A stretch of 64,000 bases of DNA from Rhyzopertha dominica (lineage: Eukaryota; Arthropoda; Insecta; Coleoptera; Bostrichidae): the NCBI GenBank assembly GCA_025024175.1, contig QCXZ01000045.1, forward strand, positions 3,784,649 to 3,848,648. Reading direction: 5' to 3'. Made by a program: the position numbers and the translations under genes. Of this stretch, positions 53,000 to 64,000 are shown piece after piece. The notes beneath the pieces are model-generated. The model was given only the letters and a program-made list of their open reading frames with translations, searched no databases and had not been told where the DNA came from. How positions within the stretch are numbered: the stretch's first letter is position 1; every line of letters starts with the position of its first letter.

Positions 53000-54910
53000 G
53001 ACTTTGGAGTCTGATTCAGTGTTATGATAAGTGTGGGCAAAGTTATCGCTCATTATTGAAAAATAATAAAAACTCAAATGAGAAATTGGAGATACATATA
53101 TGGATTTGAAGAAATGCGAATATTATATTTATATCCATTTCATTACTTAGATGATATGTATATATATCCATATATCCATTAAATGTTGAGGGAAAGTGAG
53201 ATGTACATTATACAGACGTTCCGAATTTAAATGTATTAGGTACCTAAAACCAGCCCTCCATGGCAGAAAATTGAACAAATTCTCAAAAAATAATCTTTAT
53301 TTTTGTACATAAGTTTTTATACTTAATTGTGGTTATCGAAAAAGTATGATTAATACAAACTGCTATTGTTACACGATTAAGAAATGCTAGCATAAAACAA
53401 AAGGTTATAACACAACTTACTGATTTTTCCCAAAATCCATTCGATTCTTACATCAAACAAGCCATTTTTGATTACCACTCGAACAGTAATATCAGCTGCA
53501 TCTTTGATAGCTTTATTATGACGCTAGCACCCATTTTAAAGTCTGCTAGTTTTCAATTTCCCTCAGCTTTATCCCTTTAAGGAAATTTGTCTGCTGTCAA
53601 GATTGATAGTACGATGGTAGTCAATTTATTCGATAACTAGCCGGTAATTAAACAAAAAAACAAACACCTCACAGAACACAGCTCCGTTATACTGCAATAT
53701 GGCGCATGATGGGAACCACGGACCGGAACCAACAGTTCCTTTATTTGCGCTTGCGCATCGGCGTGAGCGCCGACAGAGATAACACGTTAGTCGTATAAGG
53801 GGAGTCATACTGGCGTACCTGCTGGCCCTTTAGTTGCTGGTATATACGAACTACTATACCTACTGGGAATTTGTGGGTATTTTTAGTGAAAGTTTTTATA
53901 GGATGTCAATATTTTTCTTCCTGTTTTTCTTGTTGTGTAATGTAGCTACAATGTCTACGTTACATATATACATATATTATAAATTGTAACAAGTTTATAC
54001 TATGCAAATAAGTGAAAAATTTAAATACCTATGTAGGCAAATTCATTGTATGTATTGCTCAAACCATATTGTGATTGCATATGGAAATTATGCAATACGA
54101 TCTTAAGTCGTTTTAAAATCCATAGTAAGCATATTCTATGTATATTTGATATTGAATAAAAATGACATATGATAAACAATAATATACTATGTATATGCAT
54201 AGAATATACTGTACTTTTTGGAGATAAAATACTCAGGGCCTGCATGAAATATGCACATTGCATATTCACAGAATATCCATAGCACACACGGTACATCAAG
54301 AATAGAAATAAGATCTGCTGTGCATATTTTTTACTATGTGGGATCTATGTAGTTTTTTAAAGCGTTCCTTTTTATTTATTTGGTAATATAAATAATAATA
54401 TAAAAATATAACTTAATTAAGGTTGAATCGTACAAAATTATCGTACATAAATATCTGTTGCGCCGTCTGAAAAAAATTAAAAAATCTGGTGGTGTGCCAA
54501 CAAAAACAGATATGAAAAAAACACGTTGATTAAGGAGTTATCGGCTAGCCTGACCCGGACAATAACGCCTTTTCCTCACAAATTAAGTGGAAAATGAGCT
54601 AAAAGTACTTTTTTATTCCTAACATTAAAATCTTTTTACCCCTCTCTGATTTTTCAGCTTATCCAGCTAGTTATTTTCGTACGAATAACTCCACGCTTGT
54701 TTAGTGTAAATGTATATTTAAACTTTAGGAGTGGATGAAATTTCGAAGTTTATCGTCAACGATTGTGCTGCTTCATTTGCTTCTTCTCTGCAACATTTTC
54801 ACGTTACTCTTAAAACATCTATTTTTCCTAACAACCAGAAAAGACTTCATTTCAAGTAAATCTTTAAACATGCCGATCGAATAGAACTTACCCCTACTGT
54901 GCTGTTTCTC
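53000..54910. other. No gene recognised
   Basis: AT-rich DNA with ATATCCATATATCC-type low-complexity sequence around 53090-53180 and 53960-54300. The frame at 54021-54299 (-) is part of this low-complexity zone. Confidence 0.4.
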
Positions 54911-54914
54911 GAAG

Positions 54915-55056
54915 ATCTTTAAATTAGTAAGAACTTGGGATGGCAATGCCATCTGTCAGCATTACACTGACATGATGACAAAGCCACCTAGCTGCCTTAA
55001 CGGGAACTACTTCCTAAAGGACAGCATAGACATGCATTTTAATCTTTAAATTAGTA
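54915..55056. repeat. Palindromic repeat family B, copy 3, with 15-bp target duplications
   Basis: A 112-bp unit (54930-55041) in the opposite orientation to copies 1 and 2 (GATGGCAATGCCATCTGTCA, then GACAAAGCCACCTAGCTGCC, AACTACTTCCTAAAGG, and finally ACAGCATAGACATGCATTTT). It lies between two perfect 15-bp repeats ATCTTTAAATTAGTA at 54915-54929 and 55042-55056. A duplication this long is unusual for a cut-and-paste MITE and points to target-primed insertion or another mechanism. Confidence 0.75.
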
Positions 55057-55978
55057 TTTATTTAGCTGAGCTAAATAATTTTTCTACTTTAGCATTGCTC
55101 TTTTTCGAGAAGAGATCGTCCATTTAACTACTACAGCTGCTATGCAAAAATTAAGTCACTCTTTTTAATTTTTGCATTATTATTAACCACATAACAATTA
55201 TATTTCTTGTTGCACAATACTTTCAATTTTAAAATAACCGATTTTTAACGGTTTAATTGATCATAAAAATAAGCTTTGTATTTGTCCAATAATTGCAAGG
55301 AAGCAATCTTGATTGTACACTATTATTATTTGCTGTACATCCATTTCTAGTTAGATGTCCGGTAGTAGTAATAATAATTATAATTAAATAAGTTCTAGCG
55401 GATTTAATTGTCTAATGCAATATCTTTACATTAAATTAAGCGCCATTCATACTGCCGTGCTTGTTTTACAGCAATCATGATTAAGACTAATGCTCTTGTA
55501 CAAGTATAACCGTCTATATGCACAGCGGAGCAGTTCCAGGCAATAATGCTCTTGAGTTAATATAGTGCATCAGGTAGTTCCTGTAATATGCCTTATTGTT
55601 TGGCTTAATTGTATGTCGATGGCATCATCAATATGGATGTAATTAATCTAAACAGGGGTGCAATATTATGAAGATAATTGCACGGCTGCGAAAACAGATA
55701 TGTCTACGGAACAAGACCGTCGTATGTTGTATTAAATAAGCCGTCATTGTAAATTGTTACTGCTCAATGCAAATATTTATCTCCAGTTTGAGGGCTCAAG
55801 TTTGAAAGGATTTAAATAACTTGAAATATTATTTACATTAGATGTATTTGAGTATCTTCATCCAAGTATAATTTTGTTTTGCTGTATTATAGTTGAAACT
55901 GTAATTTGAAGCGAAAACAAAAACGTATATTTTCTTCTTATTTAAACAAGACTAAAATAATTGTATTTTCTGTTACAG
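55057..55978. other. No gene recognised; probable intron
   Basis: AT-rich sequence ending in a pyrimidine-rich tract, TTGTATTTTCTGTTACAG, directly before the thrombospondin exon, so it is probably the end of an intron of that gene. Confidence 0.5.
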
Positions 55979-56170
55979 TTGTGGATTGCCAGATGAACCC
56001 GTGGGGACCCTGGTCAGCATGTGACGCCGACTGCGGACCTGGAATGATGTCCAGGTCCCGTACTATAAAGGTGCAACCCCAAAATGGAGGCAAACATTGT
56101 CCAAGCCTTCAGCAACGCAGAGGATGTCACGTTTCCAACTGTCACCATCATCCCGATCCAGCCATTAAAG
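55979..56170 (+). CDS. Exon encoding a thrombospondin type-1 repeat (SBSPON-like)
   Basis: A 192-bp exon in phase 1-1, between acceptor TTCTGTTACAG and donor GTAAGT. It encodes VVDCQMNPWGPWSACDADCG, then MMSRSRTIKVQPQNGG, HCPSLQQRRGCHVSNC and HHHPDPAIK. The WGPWSAC...CG tryptophan/cysteine signature, the RSRTI arginine layer and six cysteines define a TSP1 domain. The form VDCxxxPWGPWSxCxxxCGxG...RxRxxxxxPxNGGxxCPxLxQxRGC is that of SBSPON/RPE-spondin and related secreted extracellular-matrix proteins. A phase 1-1 border is typical of shuffled extracellular domains. The somatomedin-B domain and signal peptide expected upstream, and the C-terminal part downstream, were not found in this window. 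Confidence 0.88.
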
Positions 56171-58919
56171 GTAAGTCACTTTGTTGATTATACATTGTTT
56201 AGACGTTACTATGTTATAATAAATCGATTTATTAGAGTTGAATAGTATGCTCTGGAGAGGCACAATTTAGGCGAACGCACACTTGCTTATTTATTCTAAT
56301 ATCGCTTTTGTGTACTCGTAGTACATGTGGGTAGGTATGTTTTTCATTTTTAAAATTTTATTAACAGCAGGTAATGGAATAAAAGTCGCTACTTTGACCG
56401 CAAACCTATTTTGGCCACAAAATGGCATGGCTGAGTTAGATTTGTTTTTTGTGATTGCCTAAATGTATATAACGACCAAATTGCTTTAAGCAAAAGTTTT
56501 ATATGCGTATATATTGCAGTAGTATTTTTGTCTTTGGAATTAGTGTAGACGACTTTGCTATCAAAGTACTGCCTGTATATGGCTGATCTGAATTGAGTGT
56601 AACAAGTTCCACGTACTAGTCTCTAGATAAAAATGGTTATTGTAGGGTCTGTTCATCTGTAAAACTTTGGATAAAAACATTTATCCATAAATATTTCTAG
56701 TATTGTAACGGAACTTTTCCGTGGAACTCAAAATTTGCTTCTTGCACTGTTTATTATCAATACTTGTATATTAGCATACTAGCTGAATCAGTGTTGAACA
56801 AAATTTGTCTTAGCCGTGGCGAGAATAAAGTATAGTGCGCCAAGTAGCTGATACATTTTGTTAATCTACTGCGCATGACGTCATCTTGGGCGCAAAATGC
56901 AAAACTGACGCGGATCTGGGGATATCATTATTTTAACTGTTAAGTTTCTGTAAGGTTTTGAGTTGCAATTCTGTAGTGCCTTTGTGCAGTAACATAATAA
57001 TACACCAGTTAGAGAAGGTATACACAAAAATAATAGGTATTGGAACAAATAAGAAGTTTACAACTGATGTTATTTGAATATTCTTTAAAATTGCAAAATA
57101 TTTTTTATTGATCTTGCCCACAATTGAATAATATCAAAACCAGGTTTGCATATTTCCACACTATTCAAACTTCTATGTAAAAACGTTTTTTTTTCTTTTA
57201 ACTGCAAGAAAGCGTTTACCAGGAACATCATTCCTTGCTTTTTGGTTTTCGGGAACAATTCATAGAATACTTGAATATCTATAGACAGTGTTCGTAGGAG
57301 TGCTTGAGTGAATTGCTCCTCCTCAACATCTCATCTACTTTATTTAAGTTATTCGTAGACCGCGTTTGGCATGCAGAAATTATATATGAGGTGACTAGTA
57401 AGCCTAGAACTTTGATTTCTATTTTATCCAGTTCAAGTTCAATAAAAATATATTATGGAATAGCCGCAAGTCTGAACAAATTTCGCATTGTTTCGTCTGC
57501 CTTACACGACCATATCATAGACCAAATTAATGTTTTCTTTACAAATAAAGTTTTCGGACACCTGCAGCATGCTCATAGGTCTCTGTGTCAGTTTTTTTAT
57601 CACCCAATAAGAAATAACATGCTATCAAATTGGGAAGCGCATACTTCAGATAGAAATTGATTTTTCTTCAAAGAAAGGTATTCATCAATATTCACTTGCC
57701 ACTTGCTCCTTTAGATCATTAGGGTAGCGTATTTCCGATTATAGGGAAGAAAAACAATAAAATCACAGTTTATAGTCCTTGAAGATGCTCTTCGCCGATT
57801 AAGGCCTCCAAAGTGCTTTTTTTCAGCATGCTTGTCCTGCTTAGTAGGGTCTTCAGGCCCTAATTAACGTATGCCCAAATAAGTTATTATTGTTTAGACA
57901 TTTCTCTAGCTTAGTTACCAAGGAATTAAAATTATAAAATACAAAATAATATTGACATTTGATACGTTTTGAGCAGTACCGACAACGAACACCACTGAAT
58001 ATTTCTGTTTATCTACACAACTATATTTTCTACAGTAAACATTTAAAGTAGAATATTAGATAGTTTATGCGTAGATAATAGCGTAATCTACGTAGCGTAT
58101 TCTACGCGCCTATCACTGCCTTTGCGTCTCTAATATTTTGATAGTTTTTTTATTATGTTGTTTCTACCAATCAATGAAAACGAGCCTCCTACGATTAGAA
58201 ACCTACAGCTTTTGATCAAAATTAAACTTTATTATTATTATTAGAATTAAACACATTTACAAAAAGAGCTTTGAAATCGAGTGTAGCTTGTTTGCTTAGA
58301 ACAATTCATTTAAAAATAGTAATCAAATTTTTACGAGGAAAAGTTTTGTTAACCGCGTCTTTTTTTGTGAACAGAAGGTTTCGAAATGTCTGTTATTGAC
58401 CATTCATGAAAAGGTCCCTGTTTTTCTGCATCGAATTCAATACAAGATTGTTTTTTTTGTATTTATGTCAAGCGACTGCATACCTTTTTCTAAATTAACA
58501 GCTGTTATTTTAAAAAGTATGAATATACCATTATGCATTATTTTGCTCAATAGAATATTATGTTATCTCTTAACAATAAAGGGTTATTATTACTTGGTAC
58601 CTACCAGATAAGTAGAAAACGGAAGCAGTTTATTAGTTTTAGGTTAAAGAAAACAGCTGTTTGATATAATGTAGGTGTTTTCAACTAATCATTTTTAAAG
58701 ACTGATAGAGCTGTCGTTTTGTAGTTGTGGTATAGCCTTTAAGGCCTACAAGATTTGTATGACGGTATTTCAGTAGAATACAATTCAATGTGCTCATAAA
58801 AATATTACCCTGGAGTCAAACTTAAAGGCAACAAAACCTTTTATTTACTTCGCTGCGCGCTAGTGATGAAATTACTTCTTCTCATTTATGAAACAGAATA
58901 CATCCTTCTAAATTAAAAG
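56171..58919. other. No exon recognised; probable intron or flank
   Basis: AT-rich DNA after the thrombospondin exon. The 118-residue frame 57304-57660 (+) starts on a non-ATG codon and has no recognised domain; its complement has stretches faintly like a worn transposase. No further exon of the spondin-like gene was identified. Confidence 0.4.
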
Positions 58920-59510
58920 CGTATGTTGATGCCACGGAGCTTAATATACTCGGTGAGCGGGGGTGTATGATAATTACCCCTCCACCAAATATGCGAACCT
59001 GACAGATGCCGCAAATTGACGAGCACGGTATTTACCCCAAAATCTCATCGAAATTCGATCGCATTCCCCGTAAATTGCTCACATTTGCTCGCAGACAGAA
59101 TTACAACCCATTAACGATGATACCAGATCTTTAAACACAAAGACAGAAATGCGGGCAACAGTGAACATTCGATCAATCATTTAACAAGGCGTTACGTCCT
59201 GTTTATGTGGCGCAGTTACCGCGCCCGTTTGTCGGAAAAACGTTGTTATCCCGGGCTGCGTTCGGGACAAAATCGAAAATGGGGAAATATTAAAGACCGA
59301 AGCTTTTATTTTCCCGATACTGCCGGAGCGGAGCGTCAAAAATAAGAAATAACGACGGCGTTTCGACGTCCTGCAAACCGAAATACGATCGGCGAGACGG
59401 CCGCTAACGGGTATCCCCCTTTTCAAGATAACGAGGAATGAAAGCGCGTTGTCAACGGGTAAAAAGAATCGCGAAGCGCAAACTAAGTTATTTATTCTAC
59501 GTGAAAAAGA
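58920..59510. other. CpG-rich noncoding island
   Basis: About 590 bp with many CG dinucleotides (for example GGCGCAGTTACCGCGCCCG and CGGCGAGACGGCCGCTAACG), sharply different from the flanks. Stops break it in most frames; the 81-residue minus frame (59426-59181) has no recognisable features. A conserved regulatory element or alternative promoter is plausible. Confidence 0.4.
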
Positions 59511-59739
59511 CGCAAACGACTTGAGTATTGTAAGCCAGGAATAAATGACTAAACATGAAACTTAAATTAGTATTTGATACTCGGGCACCCTTATAAAAAT
59601 TACGGTGCTTAAAAAATCAGTGAATCAAGAAGTTTTAGATGAGAATTGGTTGAATATGGTGATATGAAAAAACCAGAGCTTTGACCAAAAAATGTCATTG
59701 TAAAAAGGTACAACTTTTTTCGTAAATCCAAAGCAGACA

Positions 59740-61480
59740 ACAAATCTCCTTATTAGTATATTAAACCAGAATGTGCAAGGCATAAATAATAAAGCAAGAT
59801 ATCTAATGTCCTGTTTTCACAGCGGCAGCATCAGCAAGACGCAGTCTGTTTGTCGAAATATTGGCACTTTGCTAATAATATTTAGCTGCGACAACTGGAA
59901 TACTCTTGCTGTCATGTACCCACGAAGCTCGCACAGAAATGGCATGGCTATATTTGTAAAAAAACAGCATTTGTTTAGAGAATATACTGAACTTAAAAAC
60001 TGTCTGTTGATATGGATATTGAGGTCGTGGGTGTTGAGCTGACAAACAAAAACTGCTTGTGTTGGCATATACAGACCACCGACTGCACATTTCGAAATGT
60101 TTCTAGGCCAATTAGAGAATATTCTAAATAAAATGCAGGCGATTGTATTAATTTTAACATAAATTTCTTACAAAATAAACGCAAAACAGAAGTCATTAAC
60201 TTGTTCGAGACAGGTCGGAGAAACTTTGGCTCATCTAATCTCTGTGGTAATAGATAAATGCTTGGATCGGGAAATGTTTCCTGCATTAATGAAAGTACCG
60301 CGCTTAGTTCCCATACATAAAAAGGACAACCTGATGGTTGCGCAAGCTACATACCTATTTCTCTCCTTCCCAGATATTTGAACACATCATCAATAGAACA
60401 ATTATTATTCCATAAAAAAGTGTATATTGACAAATATACAGCACAATTATAGAAAGCAGCGGTCTGTGACAAGTTCAATTCAGGAAACGTTAACAATAGT
60501 TGATGCAGTCGATAATAATGAAGAAGCATTTAAGTAAAGCCTTTGAGAGAGTGTTGTTAGAAAAGTAAATTTTTGTGCCATACGAGGAAAAGTTCACGAC
60601 TTTATGCAATCATATTTAGACAATAGAAGGCAAGTCGTGGAATGGAAAGGTAGTCAATCCAATCCTACAAGTATAATCCACTGAGTCCCACAAGGTTCAA
60701 TTCTGGGACCCACACTCTTCATTATTTACATGAATCATCTACCTGCGCTCGTGGAGACGACAATACGTGGGTTTCGCTGCATGGCGATGACAATGCGCAC
60801 TATCAATGAAAAAGCTCAATTTCCGATCGCGGAAGCGAAGCAATGGCTTTGTTGCAATGATCTAGAGCCCAACGAAGAGAAAATACAGACTTACATAGCT
60901 TTTCAAATATTAAAAATCAAAATGCTGCTAGACATGGCCTTAATGTGGAAACCGCACATCACTGATTTTGTACAAAAGACGAAGTAGAGCTATTTACACA
61001 ATTACAAAAAATAGCACATCTACCACATTCGAGGCAGCTAATATGTGTTACTATGCAAACTATAACATTACAACTTACGGCACCATGTTTTAGAGAACAG
61101 CTGCAGCTCAAAACGGTTTTTTGCTGCTGAAAAGGGCGTTGTGGGGTTTGAAACAGCGAGATAGTTGCAGGTCTCATTTTGTCTGAGGGAATACTCACCT
61201 TTCCTTGTGTACATCTTAACATGTGTAGAGTATTTGCATAGTAGAATGCGCGATTTCACAAGAAACTGAATTTCATGAATACGGTACAAGAAGATCTGAG
61301 GATAAATATGTGGACTATTGGGACTTTAAATTGTTCATTTCTCTTGGCTAAAGAACGGCAAGTGTTTGGTGGTACCGTTAAAAAAACAGTAAAAAAGAAA
61401 CTAATTAAAAGAGCGTATTATAGCATACAAGATTTCTTGGACGATAATGTATACTATAAGTGATAATAATAGATGTAATG
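59740..61480 (+). mobile_element. Decayed CR1/Jockey-type LINE
   Basis: In order on the plus strand, with several stops and frameshifts: QNVQGINNKARYL (start of the apurinic endonuclease domain, near 59768), MAIFVKK and GIYRPPTAHFEMFLGQLENI (the YRPP endonuclease block, near 60070), then RT pieces LVPIHKKDN, QRSVTSSIQETL (in place of RSxxTxLxExxx), VPQGSILGPTLFIIYMNHLP (near 60690) and a C-terminal tail ending YSIQDFLDDN at about 61460. The Gly before VPQGS is now a stop, and the YADD motif is lost. A CR1/Jockey-clade element is indicated by the YRPP and PQGSILGPTLF forms. It cannot transpose. Confidence 0.8.
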
Positions 61481-61504
61481 TGTGCGTGCTTGTTTTTAAC
61501 ATGT

Positions 61505-61830
61505 ACACAGGGTGTCCCCCATTAAGTGGGCAATAATAATATTTTACAGTATAACTATTTTTTCGAATAACGCCCGCATACTGAGATATTCACTCTTAAA
61601 CGTGGGAGAAAAGAAACAGTTTTTAAAGAATATCTCTTAGATCGGATAATGTAATTTCATCAAATTTTGCTGTTACTGTTATTGTTGCTGGAGGNCTCTG
61701 TCGGTCGTTTAAATGCCTGGTTTAAACGCTGTCTAGCGATAGGTAATAATAGTCCCCGNTAAGGAAGGGTGGATGGCATTGCCAATGCATCANACTGTAT
61801 TCAAGTTCGTTTAAAATCTGGCGGAGCTGA
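61505..61830. repeat. CAGGGTGTCC-type terminus, possible DNA transposon remnant
   Basis: TACACAGGGTGTCCCCCATT at about 61500 is the common terminal motif of insect Tc1/mariner-related elements. The matching opposite end was not found. Three N gaps follow by 61792. Confidence 0.3.
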
Positions 61831-62399
61831 AATCAGTTTTGATGGGATACAAAATGCGATTCATTCCAAGTGTGACTCCACTTCGAAATAGAAAACATTT
61901 TTCCTCGTCCTTTAAAGTCAGTCAGCTAAAGTATTTCCAGAATGTGCACAAAAGAAAATCCTCTAAGTCAGCCCCAGAAGCCAAAAGCAACAACGAAGAA
62001 CTGAGGAATAAGGTCAGAAAAAGTAGGTTTCATATAGCGAAAATATAGCAAATCACAAATCGCAGTAGAGCCAGACACTTAGATATGAGAAATATCAGAG
62101 ATATTCAGTTGTCAAGTCATGGTGGCTTGAAGAGGACGATTATTGGGAATTATCCAGGATGGTCTTCATTCACTTACCAAACTGAGAATCTTATTTCTGT
62201 AATATACAAAATCCATAACAAAATATATGTACTGCTGTTTTGTGTGTTCCTTGTAGTGTATTTCCCTCTTTCCTGTGAAACTTAGTTTTGAGCCAAAGTG
62301 GACCACATAATATGAAAACATTTTTATTCTGGGCCACATCCAAACACTATACTGTCAAGTACTATCAGATCCATTTAACCGCCATTGTTTGTTCTGATA

Positions 62400-63180
62400 C
62401 ATTTGTTTGATTTTGTTCCAATTTTTTTTTGTATTAGTGGTTTTATTTTATTTAAGTATGGTATGTTTGTATATAGTGATATAACGTCTACTGATGCTAT
62501 TATGTAGTGTACATTGTTAATTTTATTTTTAAAGTCATATGAATGTTTTGTGGTGAGTTTTTTTTCCGGTGATGTTTTTTAAGACGTTAATAAATTTTAA
62601 TAGTTTATAAGTTGTGTTCGGTGTATTGTTAATGATTGGCAAAAATAATGAAATAATAAAACAATGGAAAAACAACCAATACAACCGGTTGTTTTTCCAT
62701 TGTTTTACTATTTCATTATTTCTAGGTTGCGTTGTTTGTGTTATGTATTTATTTAATTTCAGGTCATTTGTCATTAAGCAGTTTTAACATTTTTTTGTTC
62801 ATATGCTGTGATTGAGTTTGTGTTGATTTGTGTTTATATATTTCGAGCTTTATTGCTATTTTCTTTTGATTTTATATTATTTATGTGTTCCTGTGGTAGT
62901 TCTTATATTGTGTTTTCTGTTTGCAATAACGTTGTGGATTGGTAGTTCTGATTTCTTTGTGATTGAATAAGCGTATTTGTTCCCTAGTGGCAATGTCTTG
63001 AGATATAACTGTGTCCGAGTTTTGGTTGTGTTGCCTATAATTTTTCTTGTGTGTGTATTGTGTTGTTTATTATGTGTTGTGGTTTTTGTCTTTGTTTCGT
63101 GTACTTGTCAAATTTGTGTATGACGTTTTGTACTAGTATATTCAGTATTTTCTGGATTAATATGTTCTCTATTTTATTAG
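62400..63180. other. GT-skewed stretch, possible worn retroelement
   Basis: The plus strand is markedly rich in T and G and poor in C and A (TTGTGTGTGTATTGTGTTGT). On the minus strand this is an A/C-rich coding-like bias as seen in many retrotransposons, and one 79-residue frame (62774-62535) crosses it, but no motif is recognised. Confidence 0.3.
62643..62721. repeat. Hairpin with 35-bp arms
   Basis: 62643-62677 (AAATAATGAAATAATAAAAC and onward) is the inverted copy of 62687-62721 with one mismatch and a 9-nt loop, inside which ACAACCGGTTGT is itself a palindrome. Confidence 0.7.
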
Positions 63181-64000
63181 TCTTGCAGTTAGATACTTAA
63201 TTTGATACATTGAAAAGGATAACGGAATGGTCAGAAGCAACAAGAGCGTCTTATTTAGGACAAAAAACCCACTTACCTCAACAAAATCTAAACGAATCAA
63301 GCTTGCATAAATTATTTTACGTTTATTGCAGTAGAAAGCAACATGATTGTACCGATAAGTTCGCCATAAATAAATAATATTATAATTTAAAGAGCACCTA
63401 GAATATTAAACGCTCCTATGAAGTATCTACCGGAGAAATGCTTGGCATGTTGGATGTACCCCTCTACATTCATACTTCCAAATTGCGCTGAATGGATATG
63501 CAGACGCAAACAAATTTACGAAGTCTGTCCTCGGACATTGGCGATGCCTCTATATATCAACGGTGGCACAATACGTACCATGCATTCTCTTCCGCTTATA
63601 CGTGCATTTTAAATCGATTGTATGGTAGAAAAACATCAGGGGTCGGCTTAGTGCATATTTACTGCTGACGCTCAAAGCCNTGCAAATACCCATCTCTAAC
63701 CATTTCAATAAATATTTCCGGGCGCCCGCTGCACGTACGGGGGATTTGGGAATGCAAACGTTAAGAGGAGTGCATGTGTACGTTGCTGATGCTGGCTTGC
63801 TATCTTTGGCGAAAATCCCCGGAGGTACCGAAGAGGGATTTAATCTTTTGTTTGTTTTAGATCAGTATGGTTTCGAGTGTTATGTAAGTAGCTTACTACT
63901 GACGGGGGGCACAACTTCCACGAATGACTTTCTATGATACTATACCAGAGTATGGCAAATTCCCAAACTGTATAACGTAGTATGCATTAAATAACTTCGG
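63181..64000. other. No gene recognised; GC-richer patch at 63640-63850
   Basis: Frames at 63418-63612 and 63746-63937 (+) are unrecognised. The patch includes GGGCGCCCGCTGCACGTACG and has one N gap at 63680. It may be the start of something that continues beyond the window. Confidence 0.35.

Noticed and set aside
57304..57660. 118-residue plus-strand frame
   Set aside because: Starts on a non-ATG codon, unrecognised composition, no splice context. Its complement is faintly transposase-like but no motif is firm.

Overview
The window is AT-rich animal nuclear DNA, almost certainly from an insect. It has small exons separated by long introns with GT-AG borders, no operon structure, scattered single N gaps, and an insect-type set of transposable elements (mariner, Jockey/CR1-like LINEs, Penelope-like elements, many foldback MITEs). 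The order cannot be fixed from the sequence alone. Most of the 60-100-residue reading frames are chance frames in AT-rich DNA.

Two host genes can be supported. (1) A fatty acyl-CoA reductase (FAR) lies on the minus strand from 34104 down to 20026. Eight exons encode about 514 residues, with the Rossmann TGxxGxxG motif in exon 1, the YxxxK catalytic pair in exon 3, a C-terminal membrane segment in exon 8 and a poly(A) signal just after the stop. Seven of eight exon ends join in phase; the exon 6/7 junction does not join with the best-looking acceptor. (2) One exon at 55979-56170 (+) encodes a thrombospondin type-1 repeat like that of SBSPON/RPE-spondin proteins; the rest of that gene is not recognised here. 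A third, unrecognised exon-like open frame lies at 41942-41684 (-).

Layout: 1-2.7 kb, nothing recognised; 2.7-3.6 kb, a long foldback repeat; 6.5-8.0 kb, a decayed Jockey-type LINE; 11.06-11.30 kb, a small retroelement carrying an apparently intact hammerhead ribozyme and flanked by 11-bp target duplications; 17.1-17.5 kb, first copy of a palindromic repeat family that recurs at 52.2 and 54.9 kb; 20.0-34.1 kb, the FAR gene, whose introns hold a mariner relic, a ~106-bp tandem repeat, an 8-bp-TSD element, several hairpins, a second copy of the 2.7-kb foldback and an inverted pair of Penelope-like GIY-YIG ends; 34-41 kb, nothing recognised; 41.2-42.1 kb, an unknown unit with opposed clusters of a CACCGAA-type motif around the orphan exon; 43.0-44.6 kb, a mariner inserted into an older 8-bp-TSD element; 45.3-46.0 kb, a ~680-bp near-perfect palindrome made of two Penelope-like tails; 49.9-50.6 kb, a DDE transposase relic; 52.4-52.8 kb, another 8-bp-TSD foldback nested in a repeat; 58.9-59.5 kb, a CpG-rich noncoding island; 59.7-61.5 kb, a decayed LINE; 62.4-63.2 kb, a GT-skewed stretch with a hairpin.

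The strongest unusual signal is the hammerhead ribozyme at 11171-11274. Its core, three helices and cleavage site all fit, and a 22-bp outer extension of helix I departs from Watson-Crick pairing only by G-U wobbles. Degenerate hammerhead-like cores also occur next to Penelope-like sequence at 32.6 and 45.3/45.9 kb and in a FAR intron at 28.0 kb, which suggests a common Penelope/retrozyme origin.
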